A stretch of DNA of 64,000 nucleotides, taken from Cinclus cinclus. Taxonomy: Eukaryota; Chordata; Aves; Passeriformes; Cinclidae. The notes under the pieces were generated by a model that was not told where the DNA came from, ran no database searches, and saw nothing but the letters and a program-made list of their open reading frames with translations. This document shows, piece after piece, positions 54,490-64,000 of this stretch. Both the position numbers and the translations under genes were made by a program. The stretch spans positions 2,382,701 through 2,446,700 of the forward strand of contig NC_085071.1 of NCBI RefSeq assembly GCF_963662255.1, written 5' to 3'. Within the stretch, counting starts at the first letter, position 1; each line of letters opens with the position of its first letter.

Positions 54490-55330
54490 CACCGTGTGCT
54501 GTCCAGGGGCACTGCCAGCTGCACCCTGCTCCTGGCACGGAGCACGTCGGGGCACTGGGCACACAGCAGCTCGGGACCAGCGCATCACCCCGCCGAACGT
54601 CCCGACCCGCAGCCGTGCCGGGAGGCAGCAGCGGGTGAGCAGCCCTGGCTCCGCCGGGCATCCCCGGGATGCGGCCGGGCTCGGGCAGAGCTCCGCTCCC
54701 CCGCTGCCAGCGCGGTGGGCACGGGGCCGGGGGAAGGCAGCGATGGGAGCGGGGCTGGCAGCCCGGGCACAGCCTGCCCAGCCCCCTGGCCCCTCTGTGC
54801 CAGCAGCTGCAGCGAGGTGCCGGTGCCCGAGCCCCGCTCTGCTTCGCCCTGGCTTCAAATCCAACTGGAACGAGCTTGGGAAATTAGAAGGACGGGAGGG
54901 GGAGGGAGGGCTAAAACAAGATAAATTAAACCAAATAAAAATAAACCCCAAACCCTCCGTTCTTCTTTGATTCACCCTCCTTCTTTTTTTATATTTTTTT
55001 TCCCTTTTTTTCCTATTTTTTTTTTTCCTCCACGCCAACATTACTAATTGTCTAAGCATCTCAATTTGCTGGTTTCACTTAATCACAGACACTTCGGAGA
55101 TTATCAGCCTTCCCCACATGTTCGGTACCTTGTTTCCAAAGTACGAGACCCACGGGGAGCAGGCAGCGAGCGCCTGCAGGAGCGACAGCCGCGCCGCTGC
55201 CGCTTCCCCCGCGTCCCTCCGGCTGCGCTGTCAGAGCTTGATTTGCCTCTGAAACCGCCGCGAATTCCCCCAAAGTTCCCGAGCACCGGGGCCGTGTGGA
55301 ACGGCGAGGTGGGGGCTGGGGGCACCGTTG
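54490..55330. promoter_or_regulatory. CpG island in two parts
   Basis: CpG is very dense at 54540-54850 and again at 55125-55330, separated by an AT/T-rich segment (54885-55110). A donor-like GCGGGTGAGC lies at about 54631-54640 in the first part. GTACGAGACC and TTTCACTTAATCACAGACAC flank the second part. This is the strongest promoter candidate of the window, but no exon is recognised on either strand. Direction unknown. Confidence 0.6.
54962..55030 (+). repeat. T-rich low-complexity tract
   Basis: Several runs of 7-11 T separated by single A or CCC. A second T-rich tract lies at about 55432-55475. Confidence 0.85.
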
Positions 55331-55861
55331 TCAGCTCCTGGCAGCTCCCAGCCTTTGATTTGCACAAAGGAAAGGAGGGAAGTGGGGGGAGGGAATGGAT
55401 ATGATTTATTCAGCAAGTTCCTAACAGTTTTTGGTTGTTGTTGTTTTTTTTTTTTTTTTTTTGTTTGTTTCTTTTTTTCCTTCCCTTCTTCTTTTCCAGA
55501 GGCTGTGAAATAACTGAAGCCGACGGAAAGGTGAAGTGCTGGGAGAGATGAAGGAGGCGCGTTTGAAGGCATTTTCTTCCTTTTTGTCACATCTCACTGC
55601 AAAGCTTTTAATTCCTGGAGCTCAGTTCCTTCCTGGAAAGTCTGAGCCAGAGGGGGGGGTGGGCTCTCTGCGGGCGGCATGGTCCCCTTGTCTGGCACAG
55701 GGGCAGGCAGAGAAGGAGGGAGGAGGCGCCGGTGCGGGGGGTGTTGGTTGTTTTCTGTCCCATCACCGTCTGTCTGTCCCTCCTTGCCCTGGTTCCCACC
55801 CGGGGCTGGGGGGGCTCTGCTGCAGGTGCTGGGAGCCAGCTCTGCCATCAGCCCATCACCA
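55331..55861. other. No gene recognised
   Basis: Downstream flank of the CpG island with a long T tract (55446-55462) and GGCTGTGAAATAACTGAAGC. No coding signal. Confidence 0.5.
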
Positions 55862-56302
55862 CTGCAGTCACAGAGCCACAGAATAAAGGATTTGAGGCTG
55901 GAAAAGGCCTCTGAGTTCATCAAGTCCAGCTTGAAGCCAAGTCCCACCAGGTCACTAAACCGCATCACAAAGTGCCGGGGCTGCTCATTTTTTGAACATT
56001 TCCAACGGTGACTCCACCACTGCCCTGGGCAGCTGTGCCAGGGCTTGATCACTCTTTCAGTGAAGAAATTTCTCAATATCCAACCTGACCTCCCCTGGCC
56101 CAGCCTGAGGCCGTTCCCTCTGCTCCTGTCCCTGTTCCCTGGAGCAGATCCCAAATCCCCCCGGCTGTCCCCTCCTGTCAGGGAGTTGTGCAAAGCCACA
56201 AGGGCCCCCCTGAGCCTCCTTTTCTCCAGGCTGAGCCCCTTCCCCAGCTCTGTTCCCTTCCCTGGACATGTTCCAGCTCCTCAGGGTCCTTCTTGTCCTG
56301 AG
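55862..56302 (-). mobile_element. CR1 LINE 3' fragment
   Basis: GTCACAGAGCCACAGAATAA tail, GAGGCTGGAAAAGGCCTCTG, GGTGACTCCACCACTGCCCT, AGCCTGAGGCCGTTCCCTCT and TTCTCCAGGCTGAGCCCCTT. Same subfamily as 18757-19240. Confidence 0.95.
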
Positions 56303-56514
56303 GGACCCAGAAGTGACCCCAGGTTTGGGGGGTGCCACGCCAAGACCCAGGACCTGCCCAGGGATGGACTGAGCCAAGCAGAGACATCTCTGCTCCAATG
56401 CCAGCAGGGGAACATGCAAAGAACAGAGGACAGAATCCATCCTGATGGCACCAGGACAGGCAGAGGGAAGCAGGACATGTCCCCAGGAGTGTGGGTCTCA
56501 GGAGAGCACCCTGG

Positions 56515-56604
56515 GTGATGTGTTCTGGGGACCCTGCTTCAGCTGGGAGGTTGGACTAGAGGGTCTCCAGTCAGACCTTCCAACCTGAGCCAGTCTGTGA
56601 TTCA
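56515..56604 (+). mobile_element. CR1 LINE terminal fragment
   Basis: GGACCCTGCTTCAGCTGGGA, GGTTGGACTAGAGGGTCTCC and CTTCCAACCTGAGCCAGTCT then GTGATTC are the end of a different CR1 subfamily in forward orientation. It abuts the next reversed fragment tail to tail. Confidence 0.82.
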
Positions 56605-56812
56605 GGGAATCACAGAATTACAGAATGGCTTGGGTTGGGAGCGACCTTAAAGCTCATCCAGTGCCACCCCAGCCATGGCAGGGACACCTCCCACTGTCCC
56701 AGCCCCAGTGTCCAACCTGACCTTGGACACTGCCAGGGATCCAGGGGCAGCCACAGCTGCTCTGGGAATTCCACCCTGTGCCAGGGCCTGCCCACCCTCT
56801 GAGGGGTCCCTC
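56605..56812 (-). mobile_element. CR1 LINE 3' fragment
   Basis: GGGAATCACAGAATTACAGA tail, GGCTTGGGTTGGGAGCGACC and GATCCAGGGGCAGCCACAGC in reverse orientation. Confidence 0.95.
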
Positions 56813-58067
56813 TGTGTCCCCATAGCTGAGCTGGGTCATTTCCTGCACCCCTTCAGAGCTTTAGGACATCAGCATATCCTGCTTGGTAGAGGAGGGTAAG
56901 CAAGAAGAATCAAGCAGCATTCACAATGTGAAGAAGTGTCTGAAATCAAATTCACTTGTTAGCAGAGGAAAAATAAGCTTTTTTTTCCTTTCTTTTCTTT
57001 TTTTTTTTTTTAAGCAAAAATGATTATTTGAAACTTGACTTCGTACTCCAAGAGAGTCTGCTTCAGGAGAGCTGCTCTCCCTGCCAGTCCAATTGCATTT
57101 GTCTTCTCTAAATACCAGAAACCACAGAACAGCTCCAGGAGCAGCAATACCTGAGGGAAGCATGAGGAAAAGGCAGGAACAGACTCCAGCACCCCCCAGC
57201 ACAGCTCTCCATGGGGACAGAGGGGCCTTTGAGGCCCCTGCTCTCCCCATCCACACCAGGGATCTCCTCTGGCTTTTCCTGGCACAGGTTCCCAAGGGAG
57301 GCAGCAAAGCAAGCAGTTCCACAGAGCATGAGCTGGGGTAAGCAGCTGACAACACCCAAAAAAAGTCACATTTCCAACATTTCTGCTCTGTTTAGAAACC
57401 AAAAGAGGATTGTGTTCAAAGGTCTGACTTACAGCCCTTGGTACTGCACACAGACTCCCAGGAGCTCTCCTAACTTGGATCTGAAATCCCACCCGTTTCA
57501 TTGGGAATACTCTGACATGACCCATGACTTTTTATTTTTTAAAGTCAAACAACCAAAGGCCATTCTCCTGTTTCTCTCCTGGCCCTTCCTCTCTGCAGCT
57601 CTGCTGCACCACCACCAAAATCATCTGCATGGCTGAGCTGTGGTCCTGCAGGAAGAAGCTCCTTGTGCATGATTCATTGAAGGTTTTTATTTTTCTTTTT
57701 TTTTTAATTTATTTCCTATTTGCAAGTAGCTGAGAAGCTGATCCTGATTTCTGCAAATGAATTTGTTATCTGCAAGTGTTCACTGAATAGTTTATGCAAA
57801 CAAATTCCTGCCCATAGGGTGTTTGCAAACTGTTCATTTCATGGTATGTGATTAGTAGAAATGGTCAGAAAATGGGTGCAAAACAATTTTTACGAGCTGT
57901 CCTCAACACCCAGGCTCTTCAAACCTCTATTTCTATCGCTGACTTCTTTTTTTTTTACCTGGAATTAGAAATATATCATCCAGCAGGTGATGAACTTTTC
58001 ATGCTTTGTTTCCAGCTAAAAGATCTAAAAGGAGAGCAGTTGATACTCGCAAGACGGGCAGACACAT
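56813..58067. other. No gene recognised; about 1.3 kb
   Basis: Unique sequence with a T-rich tract at about 56979-57013 and a possible old repeat at 57715-57870. Open frames up to 171 codons (57010-57525 minus) show no domain. Confidence 0.5.
57715..57870. repeat. Possible old self-similar repeat
   Basis: Related words recur: TGCAAATGAATTTGTT, CTGCAAGTGTTCACTGAATA, TTTATGCAAACAAATT and TTTGCAAACTGTTCATTT. This resembles the internal repetition of old DNA-element relics. Boundaries and family are unknown. Confidence 0.22.
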
Positions 58068-58215
58068 AATCAGAGAATCACAGATTGGTTTGGGTTGGAA
58101 GGGACTTTTAAGGAACATCTTCCACCCCCTGCCATGGGCAGGGACACCTTCCACTGTCTCAGGTTGCTCCAAGCCCTGTCCAACCTGGTCTGGAACACTT
58201 CCAGACATGGGCAAT
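58068..58215 (-). mobile_element. CR1 LINE 3' fragment
   Basis: AATCAGAGAATCACAGATTG tail, GTTTGGGTTGGAAGGGACTT, CATGGGCAGGGACACCTTCC and CAAGCCCTGTCCAACCTGGT. Confidence 0.95.
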
Positions 58216-58485
58216 CCACAAGCTCTCCAGGCAGAGGAGTGGAATCTTATAGGTTTCTTTTTCCTGCAGAAGGAGACAGAGCTCATCTCCAGGGATCCCT
58301 CATCACCCAGGACCCCTTCCTGATGCCAAGTCTGTGGTGAGGGTGTCTGGTCTCCAAGGCTGAGGTGAGGATTCTCTCCCACTCCCAGGCCCCAGCACTG
58401 TTCCTCACTCACCAAAGCTGTACCTGCCCTACCCCCTGGTCACCCTTGCTGGTGATATGCGTGAAATTCCGCAGGGGAGGGTTGT

Positions 58486-58652
58486 CCAGAGAAGCTGTGG
58501 CTCGAAAATATCCAAGGCCAGGCTGGACGGGGCTTGGTGCAACCTGGACAGTAGAAGGTGTCCCTGCCCATGGCAGGGGGTGGGACAAGATGAGTTTTAA
58601 GGTCTCTCTTAATCCAAGCCATTCCATGGTTCCATGATTCCACGAATCTGTC
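58486..58652 (+). mobile_element. CR1 LINE 3' fragment
   Basis: CCAAGGCCAGGCTGGACGGG, GAAGGTGTCCCTGCCCATGG, GAGTTTTAAGGTCTCTCTTA and a CCATGGTTCCATGATTCCAC tail in forward orientation. Confidence 0.94.
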
Positions 58653-58869
58653 ACTGTGCCACCCCTGGCGCTGCGGCATCCCCATCATGCACAGGATCTC
58701 CACTGCAGCTCCATTGCCCATGCTGAGAATTGGACAAAAAGCTGTCCCAAGTGACGTGACTCTGATGTAGCAGAGCTAAAACCCCGGAGGAGCTCAGTGC
58801 AGGGCTGTCCAGCCCCAGTGCCCGGGGTTCACAGGGAGCTTGGAGCGCTTGGAGGCTCCCCGTGGATTT

Positions 58870-59050
58870 TACAGCACCGACAGAAAATGGTGCCCGGAAG
58901 ATTTATTCATTTAACGCATCTGGTAATTACATTTTGGCAGGTGGTGTGTGGGGCCTGGATTCCTTCCATGCACACCAGGCTCGGGAAGGCTCCAGTCCCA
59001 CGTTTGATAAATCTCAGAATAGAATAAATAAATAAAATCAACAGTCCCCA
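58870..59050. promoter_or_regulatory. Candidate conserved noncoding element
   Basis: CACCGACAGAAAATGGTGCC, GAAGATTTATTCATTTAACG and CATCTGGTAATTACATTTTG precede GTTTGATAAATCTCAG. TAATTA, TTTATT and GATAA words; no repeat signature. Confidence 0.33.
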
Positions 59051-59112
59051 GCTGCGAGTGCGGAGGAGGCACATCCTCTCCCAGTGCCACGCATTCCTCC
59101 TGCATCCCCCTC

Positions 59113-59240
59113 CTCCTGGGCACAGGATCCAGCCCTGCCTCATCCTCCCAGGCTCGGGATCCAGCCCTGCCTCATCCTCCTGGGCACAGGATCCAGCCCT
59201 GCCTCATCCTCCCAGGCTCGGGATCCAGCCCTGCTCTGAC
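59113..59240 (+). repeat. 32-bp tandem repeat, about four copies
   Basis: GGATCCAGCCCTGCCTCATC starts at 59125, 59157, 59189 and (shorter) 59221, exactly 32 bp apart. Linkers alternate between CTGGGCACA and CCAGGCTCG, giving a 64-bp dimer. Each unit carries GGATCC. Confidence 0.95.
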
Positions 59241-59827
59241 GGGCACAGGCACACGGGATGGGGATGCAGAGTCAGTGTGGCTGGAGCGAGGCTGGGACCA
59301 GCTCTCCTCCCGGAGTTATGGCCCTGGCAGGGATGGGGACAGCACAAGAACGCCAGGGAAAGCACAGGGGAGGCAAGCAGGACAGAGAGAGCTGATAGAT
59401 GGAAAGTCCAGCGCTGAAGGAAGGAAGGATGAGCCAGGAATTAGTGGTGAGAAAGGGGATGGCCCATGGAACATAGTGTGGTGAGAGCCAGAGGAGCACA
59501 TGGGGCAGAGGAGGCTGCAGGGAGTGAGTAGACCTGGGAATGCTCAAGACGTGGGCAGATGTGTCACCTCAGGACATGGATTAGTGGGCACAGGAGTATT
59601 TGGTGGAATAATTTGTTTTGACTTGGTGATGTTGATGGTCTCTCGCAGCCATAATGACTTCATAATTCCATGGTGATGCTGCTGGGAGGCTTTTGGAGGG
59701 GACAGCTCCAGGAGCCAGGCTGGGTGACACCATGGGCACAGCTGGTGCACAGGGCACATGGGCCAAGTGCCATGGGGCACTTCCCAGGATCCCATGTGGT
59801 GTCCCCACGGATGCACAGGCAGGACAT

Positions 59828-59845
59828 GGGGGGGGGGGGGGGGGG
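59828..59845 (+). repeat. G homopolymer, about 18 bases
   Basis: An uninterrupted run of about 18 G. Runs of this length are prone to sequencing error and can form G-rich structure. Confidence 0.9.
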
Positions 59846-59975
59846 TCTGGGAGCAGCAGGGCCGAGGGTGAAGAAAGCTGGGCCACAGCTTCCTCTCAAA
59901 GGGATCTTGGAGTTTCCAGGCTGTCCCAACAGGAGCAGTGGCAGTGCCAGGGCATGGGCACTCCCCCATGATGGA

Positions 59976-60040
59976 GGATGCTGTAAGCACAGCTGGATGC
60001 TGTAAGCACAGCTGGGTGCTCTAAGCACAGCTGGATGCTC
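59976..60040 (+). repeat. 19-bp tandem repeat, three copies
   Basis: TAAGCACAGCTGG(A/G)TGCT recurs at 59984, 60003 and 60022. Confidence 0.92.
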
Positions 60041-60284
60041 ACACCCAGCCCAGCCCACTGGAGACAGCCTGGCCTGGTGTGCAGGGACTCTGCAGGGACC
60101 CTCAGCCTGTGCTCCCTGCCTGTGCCAGGGGGTCTCCGGGGGGATCTGGGGGTATCCTGAGGCAAACATCCAAGGCAGGAACCCGTGGAGGGCACCACGT
60201 CCCCTGGCACCCAGCCAGCACAAAGACTGTGGCTGGATTTTATTTTTATACTTCACCCCCCTGCCCCCTTTGTAGATATGACAT

Positions 60285-60560
60285 AATTATGGGGATTTAA
60301 TGTTCCACTGCTAAATTTCTTCATTTTTCAGGATAATTTCCACTATTTCATCAAGGAATAATTAATTGCATTGTCTTTAATCAGTTGTTTTACAAATCCA
60401 GCAGCGCAAGAAATTTTCATAGCCAGACAATGCAGGCAGCTGCTCTTCCCTTCTGGGTGTATTAATGAAGTGAAAGAGCTCAAGCCGGGGAAAAAAAAAT
60501 CGGCTGGCAAAAAAAGAAACCTATTGACAGAGAGATTGCAAAGATGACAGTGTAATCCCT
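60285..60560. promoter_or_regulatory. Candidate conserved noncoding element
   Basis: AAGGAATAATTAATTGCATT, GTCTTTAATCAGTTGTTTTA, CAAATCCAGCAGCGCAAGAA, GTATTAATGAAGTGAAAGAG and CCTATTGACAGAGAGATTGC span 275 bases of AT-rich non-repetitive DNA. Homeodomain cores and a TTGACAG (TALE/MEIS-type) word occur. The texture strongly suggests constraint. Confidence 0.38.
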
Positions 60561-60741
60561 TCATGTGTGTGCTGGGGAGGCAGAGGGGAGAGATGGAGCC
60601 CAGGTGTAAGGGCAGGAGGAATTGGGGTGCTGGGGGTCAGAGTTCTAAAGTCTCTCCTCTCTTCTCCCAGGTCCTCAGCATCAGATTTTAATGTGGGGGC
60701 ACACAGGGGTGCCTGCACAAAATCTGTGGGTGCATGACAAA

Positions 60742-60892
60742 TCATGGAGTCATGGGATCACAGGATTCCAGAACGGTTTGGGCTGGAAGGGACCTCAAAG
60801 CTTATCTAGTTCCAACCCCCTGCCACTACCCCAGAGTGCTCAGGGCCCCCAGCAACTTCACTGTGAACATTTCCAGGGATGCCAAAGTGTCT
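60742..60892 (-). mobile_element. CR1 LINE 3' fragment
   Basis: GGGATCACAGGATTCCAGAA, GGTTTGGGCTGGAAGGGACC and CTAGTTCCAACCCCCTGCCA in reverse orientation, with an internal deletion after the CCTGCCA block. Confidence 0.92.
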
Positions 60893-61401
60893 GAAAATGT
60901 CTAGAAGTGTGAAGATGTTCATGTGCAAATGCACAGATGTTTATCAAAGGGACAAAATTTGACTTTAAAAAGCCATCTGAAAGCAAAACAAAAGCCGCCC
61001 TGGCCCTGGGGCAGGGGATGTGATGGATGTGGTGTCAGTGGAGGCAGAACTCCAGCCTGGCTCTCCTCACCTCTCCTCTCAGCCCCTTCCCTCCCTGTGT
61101 TTCCCAGTCAGTTCCCCCTCCAGGACACAGACTGGGCCCCATGGAGATCCCAGGGGTGCTATGGCATCAAGTCCAAAGCTGACCCCATAGGTCCCTGCTC
61201 TGGCATCTCTGGGGGTTTTATCTCTGTCCCACTGCCTTGGGGTTACCACCCTGGCTCTGGCCTCTCCTGCCTGCCCTTGTGTGGTTCCAGGCACCCCTGT
61301 CCTGCTCTGAGCCAAAAGGCAAAGACAAGAAGCCAAGTGCTGAGACATCCCAGATCCCTCAGTGTTCCTGCTAATGCAAGGCTCCAAGGGTGGGAGGGAA
61401 T
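60893..61401. other. No gene recognised
   Basis: Unique sequence between two CR1 fragments. No coding or RNA signal. Confidence 0.5.
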
Positions 61402-61560
61402 GACAACAGAATCCCAGAATGGTTTGTGTTGGAAGGGACCTTAAAAATTACTTAATTCCTACCCCCCTGCCATGGGCAGGGACACCTTCCAGTATCCCAT
61501 GTTGCTTCAAGCCCTGTCTAACCTGACCTTGGACACTTCCAGGGATGGGGATCTGGTGGC
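61402..61560 (-). mobile_element. CR1 LINE 3' fragment
   Basis: CAACAGAATCCCAGAATGGT, TTGGAAGGGACCTTAAAAAT, CATGGGCAGGGACACCTTCC and CTTGGACACTTCCAGGGATG. Confidence 0.95.
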
Positions 61561-62023
61561 CTTTGTGGACTTCGCCTCCATCCAGGTCCCAGAGAGCATT
61601 TTCCATCTCAGTTGCTGGGATTAACCTTCTCCATCTCCTGGTGGGTGGTGGAACATGATGGGACGGTTCCTGCTGAGCTCTGCCCGTGGCCCTGTGCCAT
61701 GGGGCTGGGTGGAGCCTCACCCCTCCCAGAGGGCTCCCATGCCAAGCTCCAACACTTGGATTTGGCCTGGGAGCTCCAGATCTCCTTGGAATGTGCAGCT
61801 GTGGATGTGTCACCCTTGGGGAGAAGTGACAGAGCTCTAAAGGCTGCTGTCTCCAAGCCACCCTATGGCAGGGCACCTCCTCCTCTCCCAGGCACGGCAA
61901 TGCTGGGACCCACCCATGGGTGGGGGGCTGAGCTCTCCAGGGAATCAGAGCACCATTCCTCTGCTGGGGACACTTCTCTATCTCATATATTCACTCCTCC
62001 AGGCAGTGGCCCAGGGCAGGGGG
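61561..62023. other. No gene recognised
   Basis: GC-rich unique sequence. Open frames on both strands overlap fully and show no domain. Confidence 0.5.
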
Positions 62024-62166
62024 GTTTCAGCATCCCTGGAAATGTTCAGAAGGTGGATGTGGAATGGAGGACATGGTTCAGTGATGAACACATCAGTGTT
62101 GTGTTGATGCTTGGACTCAGTCTTAGAGGTCTTTTCCAACCTTAACAATTTCACGGTTCTATTCCA
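62024..62166 (+). mobile_element. CR1 LINE terminal fragment
   Basis: CAGCATCCCTGGAAATGTTC, GACATGGTTCAGTGATGAAC, CTTGGACTCAGTCTTAGAGG and TTCCAACCTTAACAATTTCA then CGGTTCTATTC are the end of a CR1 subfamily different from most others here. Confidence 0.9.
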
Positions 62167-62877
62167 GTCCTTGCACAGCACTTCCATTGAGAAATCTGAG
62201 CAGGCTTTACCAGGAAGTCTCAACATTTATCCTAAAATCCCGTGCAGAGCTCTGCACAGTGACCTCGATGGTTTTGGCACAGATATAGGAATGGCCACAC
62301 TCAGGGTGCTCTGTGATTGACCAGCATCCCTGCAGGGGCCAAATAACTCTGAATAAACCCAATTCAAACAGGGTAAAGGGCCAGGTGAAGGCCAGGAGGT
62401 TGGAAAGGGAAGGAAAATGTTTCCATCAGTCTTGCCTTGATTTCAGCTGGAAATCAGTTGGATGAAAGCATCCTGCAGATGGATGTGTGGAGAAGCAGCC
62501 CTTGGAGTAACCTGGGAGCACTGAGGACGTGCTGCAGTGTTTCCAACTGAGAGGGGCCAGACAGCACCAGCACTGCCAGCTCTGCTCACACATCGATGAA
62601 CATAATAATGTTCGTTTTCTCATGAGAAGATGCACAGCACCTGATACACAGCCCTGAGCCTTTGGGAATTGTTTGCATCCAGAGATTCTTTCCCAGCCCC
62701 AGAGGGCTCAGACTCCAGGCCTGGGTAGCTGAGGATAGCTGAGGATGTGGTGCTGCAGCCCTTGCAGTGCCCTGGCTGTGGCAGGGTCCAGCTGAGAGGC
62801 AGAGATTAAAGGCCATAACCTGGAGAAATTTCTGGACCAAGCAGTCCCTCTGGAGCTTGGAATCACAAGGAATCAGA
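62167..62877. other. No gene recognised
   Basis: Unique sequence without coding or RNA signal. Confidence 0.5.
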
Positions 62878-63066
62878 GTGGAGGCAGGCCCTGGCACAGG
62901 GTGCCCAGAGCAGCTGTGGATCCCTGGAAGTGTCCAAGGCCAGGCTGGACACTGGGGCTTGGAGCCACCCGGTGTAGAGGAAGGCGTCCCTGCCCATGGT
63001 GGGGGGCTCTGACATTTAAGGTCCCTTCCTGCCCAAGCCAGCCTGGTATTTTATGATTCTGTTTGT
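62878..63066 (+). mobile_element. CR1 LINE 3' fragment
   Basis: GGCAGGCCCTGGCACAGGGT, GTGTCCAAGGCCAGGCTGGA, GAAGGCGTCCCTGCCCATGG and TTTAAGGTCCCTTCCTGCCC, then TATTTTATGATTCTG. Confidence 0.95.
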
Positions 63067-64000
63067 CTGTCGGAGAGAGCAGGGACAGAGCTGTGAGTGC
63101 TGTGGTCTTCAGCTGGTTTGCAGCACATCTGTTTGCAGCTCTGTAACGGAACAGGAGCCGGGCTGGTGAGGTTTTCCCTCGGTATCTGTTGCAATCAGGT
63201 GTCTCAGGGTTTCCCTGGGAGGCCTCAGTGCCAGCTGAAAAGCAGCCGGTGTGGGGAAGGAGGGCCTTGTTCCTACAAGCAGGGCCATTGTCAGGCTCTG
63301 CAGGGACACGAGTTACAGCGGCAGGGGCTGGGGCCAGCTCCCCTGCCCAGCCAGAGACAAGCAGCTGCACCGGAGATAGGAACAAGATAAGGACCCCCCC
63401 TTTCTATCCCTCATGCCCTTGCTCAGGTGGAGGAGGAATAAACCAGGGATTTAATCCTGCTTATCTGGGAGGGCTGGGAAAGGCTGGCTGGCTTTGCAGC
63501 AGCCCCGCAGGGAGGAGAAGAGCCCAGCAGAGAGCAAACAGCGGGGCTGTCCTCGGTCAGAACCCGTGTGTGCAGGGACGGCAGGAGGTGCTGAGAGAGC
63601 AGGGAGCAGATCCAGGGCTGAGGACAGCCCAGGAATACCTGGGGCTGCTGCAATCCAGCAAACTGAGCTGCCTGGGCGTGCATGGGGAGGGATGCAGGGA
63701 TGTGCCAGGCTCTGAGCGAGGAGCAGGAGCTGGATGCGGGCAGGGAGGGGCAGGCATCAGGGTGTGCCCACCACCTGAACATTCGTGCCATGCTGGCTCC
63801 CTGGCACAAGAGAAATACCAAAGTTGCATTCACTGCCTGCCCAGGAGTGCTGAATTCCTAATTTCCCTTCATGAATATGCACAGTAAGTACCAGAGCGCT
63901 CTCCAATCCGGCCCTGGCAGCACAGCCATGTGATTTAACGTGACTGATCACCCTGTGCCCAGCACAGAGCCCACACTAAATACCCACAGGATCCACAGAG
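63067..64000. other. No gene recognised; right edge
   Basis: GC-rich unique sequence. A 232-codon plus frame (63189-63887) has no domain. The last 160 bases (CCTTCATGAATATGCACAGT, GTGATTTAACGTGACTGATC) are less GC-rich and may be a regulatory island cut by the window end. Confidence 0.5.

Larger units (their letters stand above)
58653..60741. other. No gene recognised; about 2.1 kb
   Basis: Unique sequence holding two candidate regulatory islands (58870-59050, 60285-60560), a 32-bp tandem (59113-59240), a G homopolymer (59828-59845) and a 19-bp tandem (59976-60040). No coding signal. Confidence 0.5.

Noticed and set aside
54214..55059. 281-codon minus frame with a Lys/Arg-rich start
   Set aside because: Spans a T-rich tract, a CpG island and a CR1 fragment in antisense; a composition artefact.
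63189..63887. 232-codon plus frame at the right edge
   Set aside because: No domain, overlaps long frames on the other strand, no splice structure recognised.

Overview
The window looks like bird nuclear DNA, most plausibly from a songbird. Three things point there: (i) about 27 fragments of CR1 LINEs, many ending in the CR1 3' tail with its TCACAGAA-type octamers and the GGTTGGAAGGGACCTTAAAG-like block; (ii) an LTR at about 1250-1877 that I recognise from memory as a songbird endogenous-retrovirus type; (iii) GC-rich sequence packed with short-unit tandem repeats, as on small avian chromosomes or near chromosome ends. The species cannot be named from the sequence.

I found no protein-coding gene, tRNA, rRNA or known ncRNA that I can support. 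The longest open frames all lie in tandem arrays whose unit lacks stop codons, so they are by-products of the repeats. The longest open frame outside tandem repeats (39518-40573, 351 codons) has no recognisable domain. The window is best read as intergenic DNA or a very large intron.

Layout: 1-9.5 kb holds an LTR, a TGGGA microsatellite, a compound GAT/AAC/AAT microsatellite and several CR1s. 9.5-14.5 kb has AT-rich candidate regulatory DNA, a CpG island and a 1.1-kb, 17-bp minisatellite directly downstream of it. 17.2-22.7 kb holds two more large arrays (30-32-bp units with a 93-bp higher-order period, and 25-bp units). 23.4-30.2 kb has a second probable LTR and a TG-rich array. 34.6-35.4 kb has a 196-bp purine tract followed by a 194-bp pyrimidine tract. 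39-44 kb is mostly unique sequence with AT-rich islands, followed by a 22-24-bp array. 47-52 kb has a diverged direct repeat and a large inverted repeat. 54.4-55.3 kb is a CpG island, and 55.9-63.1 kb is dense in CR1 remnants.

Roughly a tenth of the window is CR1 and nearly another tenth is tandem repeat. Short AT-rich islands with TAAT/ATTA motifs inside this GC-rich background are the best candidates for conserved regulatory elements, as expected of a gene desert beside a developmental gene. That reading is inference and needs cross-species alignment.
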